64,000 nt of DNA from JACPPO01 sp965262505 (GTDB taxonomy: Bacteria > Acidobacteriota > Vicinamibacteria > Vicinamibacterales > UBA2999): the NCBI GenBank assembly GCA_965262505.1, contig CBDHFM010000030.1, positions 3,286,001 through 3,350,000 on the forward strand. The letters run 5' to 3'. Below are positions 52,442 to 61,091 of the stretch, in pieces. The position numbers were made by a program, and so were the translations under genes. The notes under the pieces are model-generated. The model saw only the letters and a program-made list of their open reading frames with translations, did no database searches and was not told where the DNA came from. Position 1 is the stretch's first letter, and every line of letters starts with the position of its first letter.

Positions 52442-52745
52442 ATGCCCGAATTGGTGGAGCCCACACGTCGCGTGTTCCGTAACGATCGCGCGTCCCCCGA
52501 CACGTGCGTCGCCGAGCCCACGTTCGCCGACATCGCCACGCGGTATCTCGAACGCCACGTCCGCCGACACCTCGTGCCGCGTGCCTACGCGCTCGCGCTG
52601 TACGCGCACACGTTTCTGGCCACCGTCGAGGTCCCAGGCCCGAACGGCGGCACGGTCGCATTTCCCGAGAAGCCGTTTCATCTGATCACGACCGACGATG
52701 TCGAGGACGCCATCGAGCAGAAGGCACAGCCAGGCATCACGACGG
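52442..52745 (+). pseudogene. integrase N-terminal fragment
   Basis: ATG at 52442 behind GGAGGG. The frame reads PTFADIATRYLERHVRRHLVPRAYALALYAHTFLATVEVPG...FHLITTDDVEDAIEQK, the SAM-like core-binding domain of a tyrosine integrase. At 52745 it runs into an IS6-type end (GTATTGTCAAGTTGAGG), so the catalytic domain is lost. Confidence 0.65.
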
Positions 52746-52884
52746 TATTGTCAAGTTGAGGCCGACGGTCGTTTTTGATGCCCAGCATGGCGGGTTCACG
52801 GCTGGCTCGAGCCCAGTATCTTGGGGATCGATCAACGAGCTTTTGGTCAACTTGACAAAACCGCTCCGACACCTCGTCGTCCTC

Positions 52885-53020
52885 GAGGACGGCTTCCAGC
52901 CTCGTCAGACTCTTCGTTTACGGCTCGGACTCACGCTCCGGGAGGTGATGCAGATGACGGCGTTATCCCGTTCAGCCGTCTACGTGCTGATGGGCACCGC
53001 GCAGTTTCCGCCGCCCGCGC
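52885..53020 (+). pseudogene. AlpA-type excisionase/regulator fragment
   Basis: Reads TLREVMQMTALSRSAVYVLMGTAQFPPP. L-R-E-V-x-x-x-T-x-L-S-R-S-x-V-Y-x-L is the winged-helix of AlpA/excisionase-like regulators. The wing after QFP does not continue in frame. It lies beside the integrase fragment, as expected for the control end of an integrated element. Confidence 0.6.
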
Positions 53021-53248
53021 CGAGCGCGCCGAGAAGCGAGCCGAATCCCTCGAGGTCGCCGGCCAGAAGTAGAATGTCGAGATCAAGCAGCGAGACCAGA
53101 CAATCGGCGAACTTCTGCCACAACCGAGAGGAGATCTCGTAGAGGACTTCACGTCCCAGCTATTCCACATCATAATGGCCGTATCAATGAGGGGATTAGA
53201 TACTGCAGTATCCATGTTACTGCTTTATTTACAGTTATTTACATAGTA

Positions 53249-53794
53249 TCAGTTGGGGGACGCATCATCCCCTGTCGCCTCGGTCAGCGTGTGGACGAGG
53301 ATCACGCCTGACCGATTGACGCCAAGGTGGAGCTTCCGCCAGCCACGCCGGCCGCAGCCACCGTGTTTCGCGGCCGCCCACTCACCTGCCCCGACGATGG
53401 ACGGACCCGTGCTGTCGAGCACGAGATGGATGGCCTCGCCGGGCGGGACCAGTCGTAGACGGCGCCTCAAATGCCGACTGCGCCGGGAGAGCGTCGTATA
53501 GTCGGGGGCGGAGAGGTTGAGGCGCATCATCCCGAACAGCGCGTGCAGGAACCCTTCGGCCTGGCGTAGCGGGAGATGGTAGAGGAGCCGCAGGGTCAGG
53601 GCGGTCTCGATGGCAAGATCCGAGTAGCGCCGCTGCCCACCCCGCCGGCCGCTCCGGCGGGGCGTCCAGGCAGCGATCGCTTCCAAGGATAACCACACCG
53701 TCACATCGCCGCGTCGAACGAGGGCCTGATTGTAGGCCGCCCAGTTCGCAACGCGGTACTTCGTCTTATACGTGGGATGGACCTTCGACTTCAT
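53249..53794 (-). pseudogene. IS5-family transposase, C-terminally truncated
   Basis: From MKSKVHPTYKTKYRVANWAAYNQAL at 53794: IS5-type N-terminal domain (RRYSDLAIETALTLRLLYHLPLRQAEGFLHALF), then HLVLDSTGPSIVG with the first D, and RGWRKLHLGVNRSGVILVHTL. It ends at GDDAS plus a spurious stop at 53249, so about 130 residues with the second D and E are missing. Confidence 0.8.
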
Positions 53795-53856
53795 CCCTGT
53801 AGTGTGGATCCTACGGAGGATCACGAGAAATGCGGGCCAAACCGCCCCACCGCAGA

Positions 53857-53990
53857 GTCTTCATGCAACAACGCCTGTCGGCCTCCCGGAGGATCGTGAC
53901 CATCTGCTCTTCTGTGAATCGGGTCTTCTTCATGGCTCCCTCACTTTCCGAGGGCGCCATTCTCTCAAGCGTCAGCTGGCCCGAAAATCA
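53857..53990 (-). repeat. scrap of IS3-D orfA end
   Basis: TCGGCCTCCCGGAGGATCGTG, the MKKTRF start codon context and TTCTCTCAAGCGTCAGCTGG match 25275-25390 of IS3-D almost base for base. Both sides are cut, so only the orfA start and part of the terminal repeat remain. Confidence 0.8.
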
Positions 53991-54490
53991 CCCAGCAAGT
54001 CACCACCGCGCGGCGTCGGCTAGCAGCCCGTGGATCGCCCTTGGTCGCCATGACTTCTTCCAGGCCGTCGCCATCGGGCTCCACGGCGTCGGTCTGCTCT
54101 GCGGCTGCGATCAGGGTGGCGTGACTCGTCGTCGTGTCCCCCCGTCCGCGCCTTCCGCCGATATTGGCCAGCACGCGGCCGTCTTCAATCAGCGGCGATC
54201 CCGCGGCTCCGAAGAACCCCTTGGCGATGCGGAAACGCTGCATGGCGTCCACGCTGCAGATGCGCGTACCCGTCTCCAGGTCAATCGCGTGAAGCTGTCC
54301 CTATGCACCGAACGTGTAGACGATGCCGTCGGCAACCACGGGAACCGCGCGCGGACCCTCGTCGAAGCCGAAATAGTCCCGATAGGAGGAAGGGTGGGCG
54401 TATCCCCACCGAGCGGCACCGGTCCGCGCATCGAGCGCCTCCACGACATCCTCATCCCGAATGCGGTGAAACAGGATGACGGACAACGGG
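53991..54490 (-). pseudogene. PQQ-like beta-propeller protein fragment with in-frame stop
   Basis: Reads SVILFHRIRDEDVVEALDARTGAARWGYAHPSSY, RAVPVVADGIVYTFGA, TAG stop (about 54301), then GQLHAIDLETGTRICSVDAMQRFRIAKGFFGAAGSPLIEDGRVLANIGG. The A-L-D-x-x-T-G-x-x-x-W repeats define PQQ_2-type propellers. Both ends are missing and one stop interrupts it. Confidence 0.65.
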
Positions 54491-54589
54491 ACCGCTGAAT
54501 CCTTGGCTGACCGACATACAGCAGACGACTTCCGGCCCCTCCGGCCTCCACGATCGCGCCGAGGCCTCCCACCAACCTTCGCGAATCCG

Positions 54590-54830
54590 GGAACGACTCA
54601 TGCGCCGCTTCAAATCGCCCGGGCGCGCCTAACGCTTCCTCTCCGTCCACGCGGCCGTCCTGAACCTGTTTCGGGTTGGGCGACACCTCCTGCGGGCCGT
54701 CACACAGCGCCATCTCCGCGCCGCGGCTTTCGAGGAATGGCGCGTGGTGATCGGCACCTGAGCGGGCGGACGGCACGCCTCTCGCAACGGCCACGATCTA
54801 TCCTTCGCGCTCAACCTTGACAGTGCCGTT
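54590..54830 (+). mobile_element. IS6-family 3' fragment
   Basis: Reads FKSPGRA then RFLSVHAAVLNLFRVGRHLLRAVTQRHLRAAAFEEWRVV to a stop at about 54751, the IS6 transposase C-terminus. It is followed by a terminal repeat form CAACCTTGACAGTGCC at 54815-54830. A third IS6 lineage in the window, judged by its different C-terminal residues. Confidence 0.65.
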
Positions 54831-54891
54831 TCTATCCACAAGGGACACCTGGAACATCTGTGCCCCGACGGGACGATTCGCACCACCGTCA

Positions 54892-55284
54892 TCACCATTC
54901 GAACTCGCTCGGGTCGCGTTGCTTTACCGCCCGCCGCACCTCGAAGAAGGTACAGTCGAGACACCACGATCCCGCGTTGAAACCGTTCAACCCGGCGTAC
55001 GGCAGGACGTCTCGGTGCGAGCAGTATTCTGCCCCGCCATCCTGTGTCTCGTGCCACCGGCACGATTTGAATCTGGCGACTGCGGGATCTTTCGGCTCGG
55101 CCGGTTCGGGGGTCGGCTGGACGTCTTCGCCGGCCGGGGTCAGGGATTCGGAGTCGTCGAACACGTCACTCACGGTCTGACCTGCCTCACCGCGCGTGGA
55201 AGGTGATGATGCCGCATGGGACTCCTCAATCCTGAGTCGACCGTTCTCAGCAATCAAGACTTGCCGCCTCACGAGCCTCCGCAT
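54892..55284 (-). CDS. hypothetical cysteine-rich protein
   Basis: About 130 residues. An acidic, proline-rich middle (SESLTPAGEDVQPTPEPAEPKDP) leads to a conserved-looking C-terminal domain CRWHETQDGGAEYCSHRDVLPYAGLNGFNAGSWCLDCTFFE, with C, H, C, H, C, C arranged as a possible zinc site. The N-terminus abuts the IS630 left end at 55302, so the true start may be lost. Family unknown. Confidence 0.5.
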   Translation of the reverse strand: MRRLVRRQVLIAENGRLRIEESHAASSPSTRGEAGQTVSDVFDDSESLTPAGEDVQPTPEPAEPKDPAVARFKSCRWHETQDGGAEYCSHRDVLPYAGLNGFNAGSWCLDCTFFEVRRAVKQRDPSEFEW

Positions 55285-55301
55285 GCACGCACCCAGCGTC
55301 C

Positions 55302-56771
55302 TAGTACCTCGCCGCAGTGGATCTGACCGGTTCACGCGGCGGCTTTGGCCCGACCAGCGGGTTGCGGATACACACGGCCGAGCTTTTCGCGAGCACGGTC
55401 GACTGTAAACATCCAGTGGATGCGCGCCTTCTCGTCATTGCGCCGTTGCTCCCATGCCGCGATCTCCTTGATGAGGATCGCCTTGGCAGGGATCCGACGA
55501 TCGAGGCACTGCTTGACCATCACGCCGATTTCGATCTCGACCATGTTGAGCCAGCTGGCGTGTTTCGGCGTGAAGTGAAACTCGAGCCGACGGAGAATCC
55601 GTCGTGCCTCGGCGGGATCGAAGGCGTGGTAGAGCGCTGCCGCTGAATGTGCCGAAAGATTGTCGAGCACCACACGGATCCGTTCGGCCTCCGGGTAGTG
55701 CTCATCGACGAGATCGCGCATGCACTCTGCGAAGTCGACGCACGTGCGTTGGTCGGTGACCTTGGCATGTCGCCAGGGGCGATTCACGTCTACGAACATG
55801 AAGACATTCGCCGTGCCGTTGCGCACGTACTCGTAGTCGACTCGTCTGGGCTTCCCGGGCTTGGCCCGAATCGGGACACGCGCTTCGCCGATCAGTTGCC
55901 GGGGTGTTTCATCGAAGCCGACGACCGGTCGCCGCGGATCCGGCGGCTCGGCGTAGAGATCGAGGACGTCTTCCATTCGCGCCACGTACTCGGCGTTGAC
56001 CGTCGGAATGCACCACATCTTCTCCTGCCACGGCTTCAGCGCCATCTCGGCAAGCCGGCGACCCACCGTGTCGCCCGACAGGGCCTCGTGCGAGGTGAGT
56101 CGCACCATCTCGCGGGCCAGGAGATCCAGTGTCCATCGCGCACGCCCGGAGGGTGGATGTGAGCAAGCGACCGCGACCAGGAGGGCTTCATCGCTGGCGC
56201 CGAGCTTGCGCGGCGCGCCGGGACGGGGCACTTCGCGGAGCGCTCGGTCCAGTCCTTCCTCGACGAAGCGTTGCTTGGTCCGGTACACGGTCGACGTGCC
56301 GACACCAACGTTGAGCGCGATCATCTCGTCGGTGGATGTGGCGTCCGCGGCGAGGAGAATCTGCGCCCGCTTGATCTTGCGAACCGCCCCCTGGCCGCCG
56401 CTCACAAGCGCCTGAAGCTGTTGCTGTTCATCGTAGGTCAGCGTGATGCGATAGCGTATGTGCATGGACATCTTGGATCACCTTCCCGATCCCGTGTCCA
56501 GCCGTTCATCACCGAGATTCACCCAGAAGCAGGGCCAGTACCTAGCCTTCCTCTACACGTACACGCTCCTTCACCGAACGCCACCGGCCGAAGCGGACTT
56601 CCAACGGTTCTTTCAGGTCACGCCCCCGGCCGTCCACCACATGATCGTCGAGCTTGAGCGGCGCGGTCTGATCAGTCGGGTTCCACGCCAACCCCGGACG
56701 ATCAAGCTGTTGTTGTCGGCAGAGGAACTACCCTCGTTGCAACCGATCAAAACCACTGCGGCAAGGTACTA
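55302..56771 (-). mobile_element. IS630-family element with a divergent passenger gene
   Basis: Inverted ends TAGTACCTCGCCGCAGTGG (from 55302) and the complement of CTAGTACCTTGCCGCAGTGG (to 56771) with the TA target dinucleotide. It encodes a 380-residue transposase leftward and a winged-helix protein rightward. Confidence 0.85.
55332..56471 (-). CDS. IS630-family transposase
   Basis: 379 residues. GGAAGG lies nine bases before the first ATG (56471); a second ATG follows two codons on. N-terminal paired HTH (GAVRKIKRAQILLAADATSTDEMIALNVGVGTSTVYRTKQRF), HTH_32-type linker, then the DDE core: VVGFDETPRQLIG (D), RVVLDNLSAHSAAALYHAF (D) and ASWLNMVEIEIGVM (E). Intact, so this copy may be active. 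Confidence 0.92.
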   Translation of the reverse strand: MSMHIRYRITLTYDEQQQLQALVSGGQGAVRKIKRAQILLAADATSTDEMIALNVGVGTSTVYRTKQRFVEEGLDRALREVPRPGAPRKLGASDEALLVAVACSHPPSGRARWTLDLLAREMVRLTSHEALSGDTVGRRLAEMALKPWQEKMWCIPTVNAEYVARMEDVLDLYAEPPDPRRPVVGFDETPRQLIGEARVPIRAKPGKPRRVDYEYVRNGTANVFMFVDVNRPWRHAKVTDQRTCVDFAECMRDLVDEHYPEAERIRVVLDNLSAHSAAALYHAFDPAEARRILRRLEFHFTPKHASWLNMVEIEIGVMVKQCLDRRIPAKAILIKEIAAWEQRRNDEKARIHWMFTVDRAREKLGRVYPQPAGRAKAAA

Positions 56772-56772
56772 G
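56458..56772 (+). CDS. LexA-like winged-helix protein encoded inside the IS630 element
   Basis: 104 residues (or 102 from the ATG at 56464). RFTQKQGQYLAFLYTYTLLHRTPPAEADFQRFFQVTPPAVHHMIVELERRGLISRVPRQPRTIKLLL is a LexA-type N-terminal winged helix (Q-x-x-x-L-x-F-I...P-P-x-x-E...S-x-x-x-V...L-x-x-x-G-x-I-x-R). There is no LexA protease half. It is divergent from the transposase with overlapping 5' ends, so it could repress both. Its TAG stop is at the element's terminal TA. No Shine-Dalgarno is visible. Confidence 0.7.
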   Translation: MCMDILDHLPDPVSSRSSPRFTQKQGQYLAFLYTYTLLHRTPPAEADFQRFFQVTPPAVHHMIVELERRGLISRVPRQPRTIKLLLSAEELPSLQPIKTTAARY

Positions 56773-56915
56773 TGAGACTGACCGCCGATCTTTACTCGTC
56801 CCTGGGACGGCTGGCAAGTACCAAAGCTGTGATCGGAGCCGAATCCCTAACGATCACGTTTTTGTAATGCGTTTCGACTCTCGATCGGGCGACCGTGGCC
56901 CGCGACACCTCCGCG

Positions 56916-59336
56916 TCAGCGCGCCAGCGTCGAGTACTCGGCCGCCGAGAAGGCATCGACCTGAATCACCTCGTCGCGTACCCGGTCGGCCTGGAGCACC
57001 TGTTCGTATTCCTCGCGCGAGATGATGCCCGACCGGAGCGCTGCTTCCAGCAGGATATCGCCCGGCGCCTTGTCCAGAAAGCCGGCGCGGACGGCGTCCC
57101 GGATCTTCGTTTCCACCCGGTGCGCTGCGACCGCCTCGCGAAGCGCCGCTTCCAGCCGCCCGAGCCCGGGATCGGTCGAGGGCGGCACGTACATGCCGGT
57201 CGTGAGCGCGCTCCGGGCATCGTGATCCTCGAGCAGACCGCGTGCGACCAGCGCGCCGGTCGCGTCGCTCGCCGGCCGGTAGCGTGGTCCCAGCGGAAAC
57301 ACCAGCGGCCGCACGACCCGAGCCGCCAGCCGGCTGGGCAGATTGTGAAGCACGCCCTCAAGCGCCTCCTGGATTTCGTGCAGCGCATGTTCGCAGGCGA
57401 ACCGCACGAACGGGAACGCCCAGTTCGGCTCTCCATCGTCGTGAAAGCGTTTCAGCGCCGCCGAACCGAGATAGAGCCACGCCAGCGCGTCCGCCAGGCG
57501 GCCGCTGATCTTCTCTCGCCGCTTGAGGCGCGCGCCGAGTGTCGCCAGCGCGACGTCCGAGACCAGTGCGAACGCGGCGCTCATCCGCGTGAACTGGCCG
57601 TACATGCGCCGTGTCCTCTTACTCACCGGCGAGCGCACCAGCAAGCGGCCGTCGGTGACGCCCAGCAGCCAGGCTCGAGCCATGGTCGACGCTACGTGCC
57701 CGATGTGTCCGAATAGCGCCCTGTCGAACGCCGCCAGGTCCCCGGTGGTGGCGGCGGCGACCTCGTCGTGCAGAAACGGATGACACCGAATCGCGCCCTG
57801 GCCGTAGACGATCATCGAGCGCGTCAGAATATTGGCCCCCTCGACGGTGATACCAACCGGCACCGCCTGATACATCTGCACCAGGATGTTCCGCGGGCCG
57901 CGGCAGATGGCGGCCCCCGCGCGAATGTCCATGGCGTCGTTGACCACCTGGCGCATCGATTCGGTCAGGTACGCTTTGACGATCGCCGACGCGACGACCG
58001 GGTGTTCCCCCGCGTCCACCGCGCCGGCGGTCAGCCGTCGCGCGGCGTTCATGACGTAGGTGAGCCCGCCGATGCGCGCCAGCGGCTCCTCGATGCCCTC
58101 GAAGCGGCCGATGGGCGTGTCGAATTGCTCCCGGACCGTCGCGTACGCGCCCACCAGGCGTGCGGAGACCTGCGCCGAGGCGCACGCGAGCGCCGGCAGG
58201 GAAATCGAACGCCCCGCGGCCAGGCTTTCCATGAGCATCCGCCAGCCCTGGCCGGCCATGGCGGGGCCTCCGATGATCGAGTCGACCGGGACGAAGACGT
58301 CGCGTCCCCAGTTCGGGCCGTTCTGAAACGGGATGCCCATGGGATCGTGCCGGGCGCCGATCTCGATGCCCGGAAGATCAGCCGGGACGAGCGCGCAGGT
58401 GATGCCGCGGTCCTCCGGGCCGCCGAGCAGACCGTCCGGGTCGCGAAGACGAAACGCGAGGCCGATGACCGTCGCCACCGGACCGAGCGTGATGTAGCGC
58501 TTGCGCCAGTTGAGGCGAATACCAAGGACCTCGGCGCCTTGGTACATGCCGCGGCACACGACGCCGACACTCTGCGTCGCCGCCGCGTCGCTGCCGGCTT
58601 CGGGGCCGGTGAGCGCGAAGCAGGGGATCTCGTCGCCGTTTGCTAGACGCGGCAGGTAGTGCCTCTTCTGCGCCTCGGTCCCGTACCGAAGCAGCAGCTC
58701 CGCGGGTCCGAGCGAATTGGGCACCATGACGGTCACGGCGGCCGTGACGCTGCGGCTGCCCACCTTCACGATGACCGCCGAGTGCGCGGCCGCCGAGAAT
58801 CCGAGGCCGCCGAAGCGCTCCGGGATGATCATGCCGAAGAACCCATGGCGCTTCAGGAAGCTCCACACCTCCGGGGGGAGGTCGCCCGCCCGGACGATGT
58901 CCCACTCCCGGAGCATCGAGCAGAGCTCGTCGACGGGACCGTCGAGAAACGCCTGCTCCCGGTCGGAGAGCGGCTTCGGCCTGAAGGCCAACAGCTTCTG
59001 CCAGTCCGGGCGGCCCGAGAAGAGATCCCGCTCCCACCACACCGTGCCAGCGTCCAGCGCTTCCCTTTCGGTGTCACTGATCCGAGGCAGCATCGGCCGG
59101 ATCAGGCGCATTGCGGCGCGGCTCAGGAGCTGACGACGAAGTACCGGAATCCCTGTCGCCGCGGCCACGGCGACGAAGACGAGTGCCGCGACGCCGGTCG
59201 CCGGTGAACCGGTGCGCACCCCCCACCACGCCAGGGCCGCCGCGCCGGGAAGCGTCCAGGCCGCGTACCCCCGGCCGAGATAGAGCAGCCGCACGGCAAG
59301 CACGACCAGCAGCAGGGCGACGAGCACAGTCGTCAT
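56916..59336 (-). CDS. fadE: acyl-CoA dehydrogenase, long YafH/FadE type
   Basis: 806 residues from the ATG at 59336. Residues 1-70 contain two or three hydrophobic segments (VLVALLLVVLAVRLLYL, GVAALVFVAVAAATGIPVL), a membrane anchor typical of FadE. The ACAD core follows: KRHGFFGMIIPERFGGLGFSA, CFALTGPEAGSDAAAT (FAD/substrate loop), WRKRYITLGPVA, GITVEGANILTRSMIVYGQGAIRCHP. A ~250-residue C-terminal DUF1974 region completes the family's usual 800+ length. It catalyses the first oxidation of fatty acyl-CoA. Its start overlaps the fadD stop (ATGA), so ligase and dehydrogenase are coupled. Confidence 0.92.
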   Translation of the reverse strand: MTTVLVALLLVVLAVRLLYLGRGYAAWTLPGAAALAWWGVRTGSPATGVAALVFVAVAAATGIPVLRRQLLSRAAMRLIRPMLPRISDTEREALDAGTVWWERDLFSGRPDWQKLLAFRPKPLSDREQAFLDGPVDELCSMLREWDIVRAGDLPPEVWSFLKRHGFFGMIIPERFGGLGFSAAAHSAVIVKVGSRSVTAAVTVMVPNSLGPAELLLRYGTEAQKRHYLPRLANGDEIPCFALTGPEAGSDAAATQSVGVVCRGMYQGAEVLGIRLNWRKRYITLGPVATVIGLAFRLRDPDGLLGGPEDRGITCALVPADLPGIEIGARHDPMGIPFQNGPNWGRDVFVPVDSIIGGPAMAGQGWRMLMESLAAGRSISLPALACASAQVSARLVGAYATVREQFDTPIGRFEGIEEPLARIGGLTYVMNAARRLTAGAVDAGEHPVVASAIVKAYLTESMRQVVNDAMDIRAGAAICRGPRNILVQMYQAVPVGITVEGANILTRSMIVYGQGAIRCHPFLHDEVAAATTGDLAAFDRALFGHIGHVASTMARAWLLGVTDGRLLVRSPVSKRTRRMYGQFTRMSAAFALVSDVALATLGARLKRREKISGRLADALAWLYLGSAALKRFHDDGEPNWAFPFVRFACEHALHEIQEALEGVLHNLPSRLAARVVRPLVFPLGPRYRPASDATGALVARGLLEDHDARSALTTGMYVPPSTDPGLGRLEAALREAVAAHRVETKIRDAVRAGFLDKAPGDILLEAALRSGIISREEYEQVLQADRVRDEVIQVDAFSAAEYSTLAR

Positions 59337-61054
59337 GACGGGCGCGGCCGCTCGGCGATGGCCGCGATCTCCCTTTCTCGCAACTCCCGGCGGAGGATCT
59401 TCAGCGCGCTGCTCTTCGGCAGCTCGTCCAGGAACTCCATCGAGCGGGGCACCTTGTACGCGGCAAGCTCGCGCCGGCAATGCGCGATGAGATCGTCTGC
59501 GCTCACCGACTGTCCAGGGCGCACGACGACGAACGACTTGACCGTCTCGCCGCGCGCCGGATCCGGCACGCCAATCGTCGCCGACTCATGTACTGCCGGG
59601 TGCGCCATCAGCACGGCATCCACCTCGTCCGGATAGATGTTGTAGCCGCCAGCGATGATCATGTCCTTCTTGCGGCCGACGATGAAGCAGTACCCGTTTT
59701 CGTCGACCGTCGCGACGTCACCCGTGTGGAGCCAGCCGTCGGTCAGGACGGCCGCCGATTCGTCGGGCGCGTTCCAGTACCCGCCCATCACCTGCGGTCC
59801 TTTGACGAGCAGCTCTCCCTGCGCGCCCGAGGGCACCTCGGCCGCGGTGTCGTCGACGCTTACGACCTTCATGTCAGTGTCTGGAAACGGGACGCCGATG
59901 CTGCCGATCTTGCGCCGGCCGTTCAACGGGTTGGCGTGCGTCACGGGCGAGGTCTCGGTCAGTCCGTAGCCTTCGACGATTTTGCTTCCGGTCAGCGCCT
60001 CGAATCGCTCGAGCACATCAGGCGGCAACGGGGCCGCTCCGGAGAAGCAGGAGGTCACGCTCGTGAGGTCGAGCTTCTCCAGGCCGGGGGCATTGACAAT
60101 CGCGTTGAACATCGCGGGGACGCCCGGAAACAACGTGACGCGATGTTTGGCGATGCTCGAGATCATCTGCGGTATATCCCTGGGATTGGGCATGAGCACG
60201 ATGGCGGCGGCCGCATAGACCGGAAAGTTCATCGCCACGGTCAAGCCAAACACGTGAAAGAACGGAAGGCAGCCGAGCATGACCTCCCTGCCCAGTTGTG
60301 CCCCGTCGAACCATGCTGCGACCTGCTGGACGTTGCACGACAGGTTGCGATGCGTGAGCACGGCCGCCCTCGGCACGCCGGTCGTGCCGCCGGTGTACTG
60401 CAGTACGGCAGGTTCGTCCATATCGATCCCGTCTATCCCGCCGCGAGGCGGGCTCGCCGGCGTGGTCCTGATCAGCCGACGCATGAAGTGGACGCCGGGA
60501 CCCGCCGCGACCGACGCCATGAGCGGCGGCTTCGCCCGTCGCAACTTCAGCGGCGCCAGCAGGTTCAGCGGAAAGCGCAGGTAGTCGGGAATCGAGGCGA
60601 TCACGTAGTGCTCGACAGCGAGCCGTGGGCGGATGCCGGCGATGCGACGGGCAAACAGGAAATCGGTCGTAATCGCTACCGAGCAGCCGGCGTCGTTCCA
60701 CTGGTGCTCGATCTCCCGCTCCACGTACAGGGGATTGGTCATGACCACCGTTGCCCCGAGCGACAGGACGGCGTAGAACGCGATAACCGTTTGCGGCAGG
60801 TTCGGCAGCTGGATGGCGACCCGTGTGCCGCGCGTGACGCCGAGTCCGGACAACGCGGCGGCAAACCGATCCACCTCTTCCTGGAGCTGGCGATAGGTCA
60901 GCCGGCGGTTCTGGAAGATCAGCGCGGTGGCGTCGCCGTACTCCCGGGCGCTGCGCTCGAGGAATGCCGGCAGCGGCAGTGTCTCGAAGTCGAGGCCGGG
61001 CGGAACGCCCTCGTCATAGAACCGATGCCAGACGCGCGGCTGCATCAGCGCCAA
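59333..61054 (-). CDS. fadD: long-chain fatty acid-CoA ligase (AMP-binding)
   Basis: 573 residues. ANL-superfamily motifs in order: A3 YTGGTTGVPRAAVLTH around residue 220, A5 VEGYGLTETSPVTH, A7 DGWLHTGDVATVDENGY, A8 IVGRKKDMIIAGGYNIYPDEVD and the A10 lysine in PKSSALKILRREL. In A3 the usual K of TGxPKG is R and the following G is A, an unusual change near the ATP-phosphate loop. It activates fatty acids for the FadE encoded next. No signal peptide; cytosolic or membrane-associated. Confidence 0.9.
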   Translation of the reverse strand: MALMQPRVWHRFYDEGVPPGLDFETLPLPAFLERSAREYGDATALIFQNRRLTYRQLQEEVDRFAAALSGLGVTRGTRVAIQLPNLPQTVIAFYAVLSLGATVVMTNPLYVEREIEHQWNDAGCSVAITTDFLFARRIAGIRPRLAVEHYVIASIPDYLRFPLNLLAPLKLRRAKPPLMASVAAGPGVHFMRRLIRTTPASPPRGGIDGIDMDEPAVLQYTGGTTGVPRAAVLTHRNLSCNVQQVAAWFDGAQLGREVMLGCLPFFHVFGLTVAMNFPVYAAAAIVLMPNPRDIPQMISSIAKHRVTLFPGVPAMFNAIVNAPGLEKLDLTSVTSCFSGAAPLPPDVLERFEALTGSKIVEGYGLTETSPVTHANPLNGRRKIGSIGVPFPDTDMKVVSVDDTAAEVPSGAQGELLVKGPQVMGGYWNAPDESAAVLTDGWLHTGDVATVDENGYCFIVGRKKDMIIAGGYNIYPDEVDAVLMAHPAVHESATIGVPDPARGETVKSFVVVRPGQSVSADDLIAHCRRELAAYKVPRSMEFLDELPKSSALKILRRELREREIAAIAERPRPS

Positions 61055-61091
61055 TGGTAGAAGGTTCTGCCTCTTCGAGCCATGGGGGTCC

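Noticed and set aside
59480..61060. 526-codon frame antisense to fadD
   Set aside because: It mirrors the AMP-ligase reading frame in GC-rich DNA and shows no family motif.
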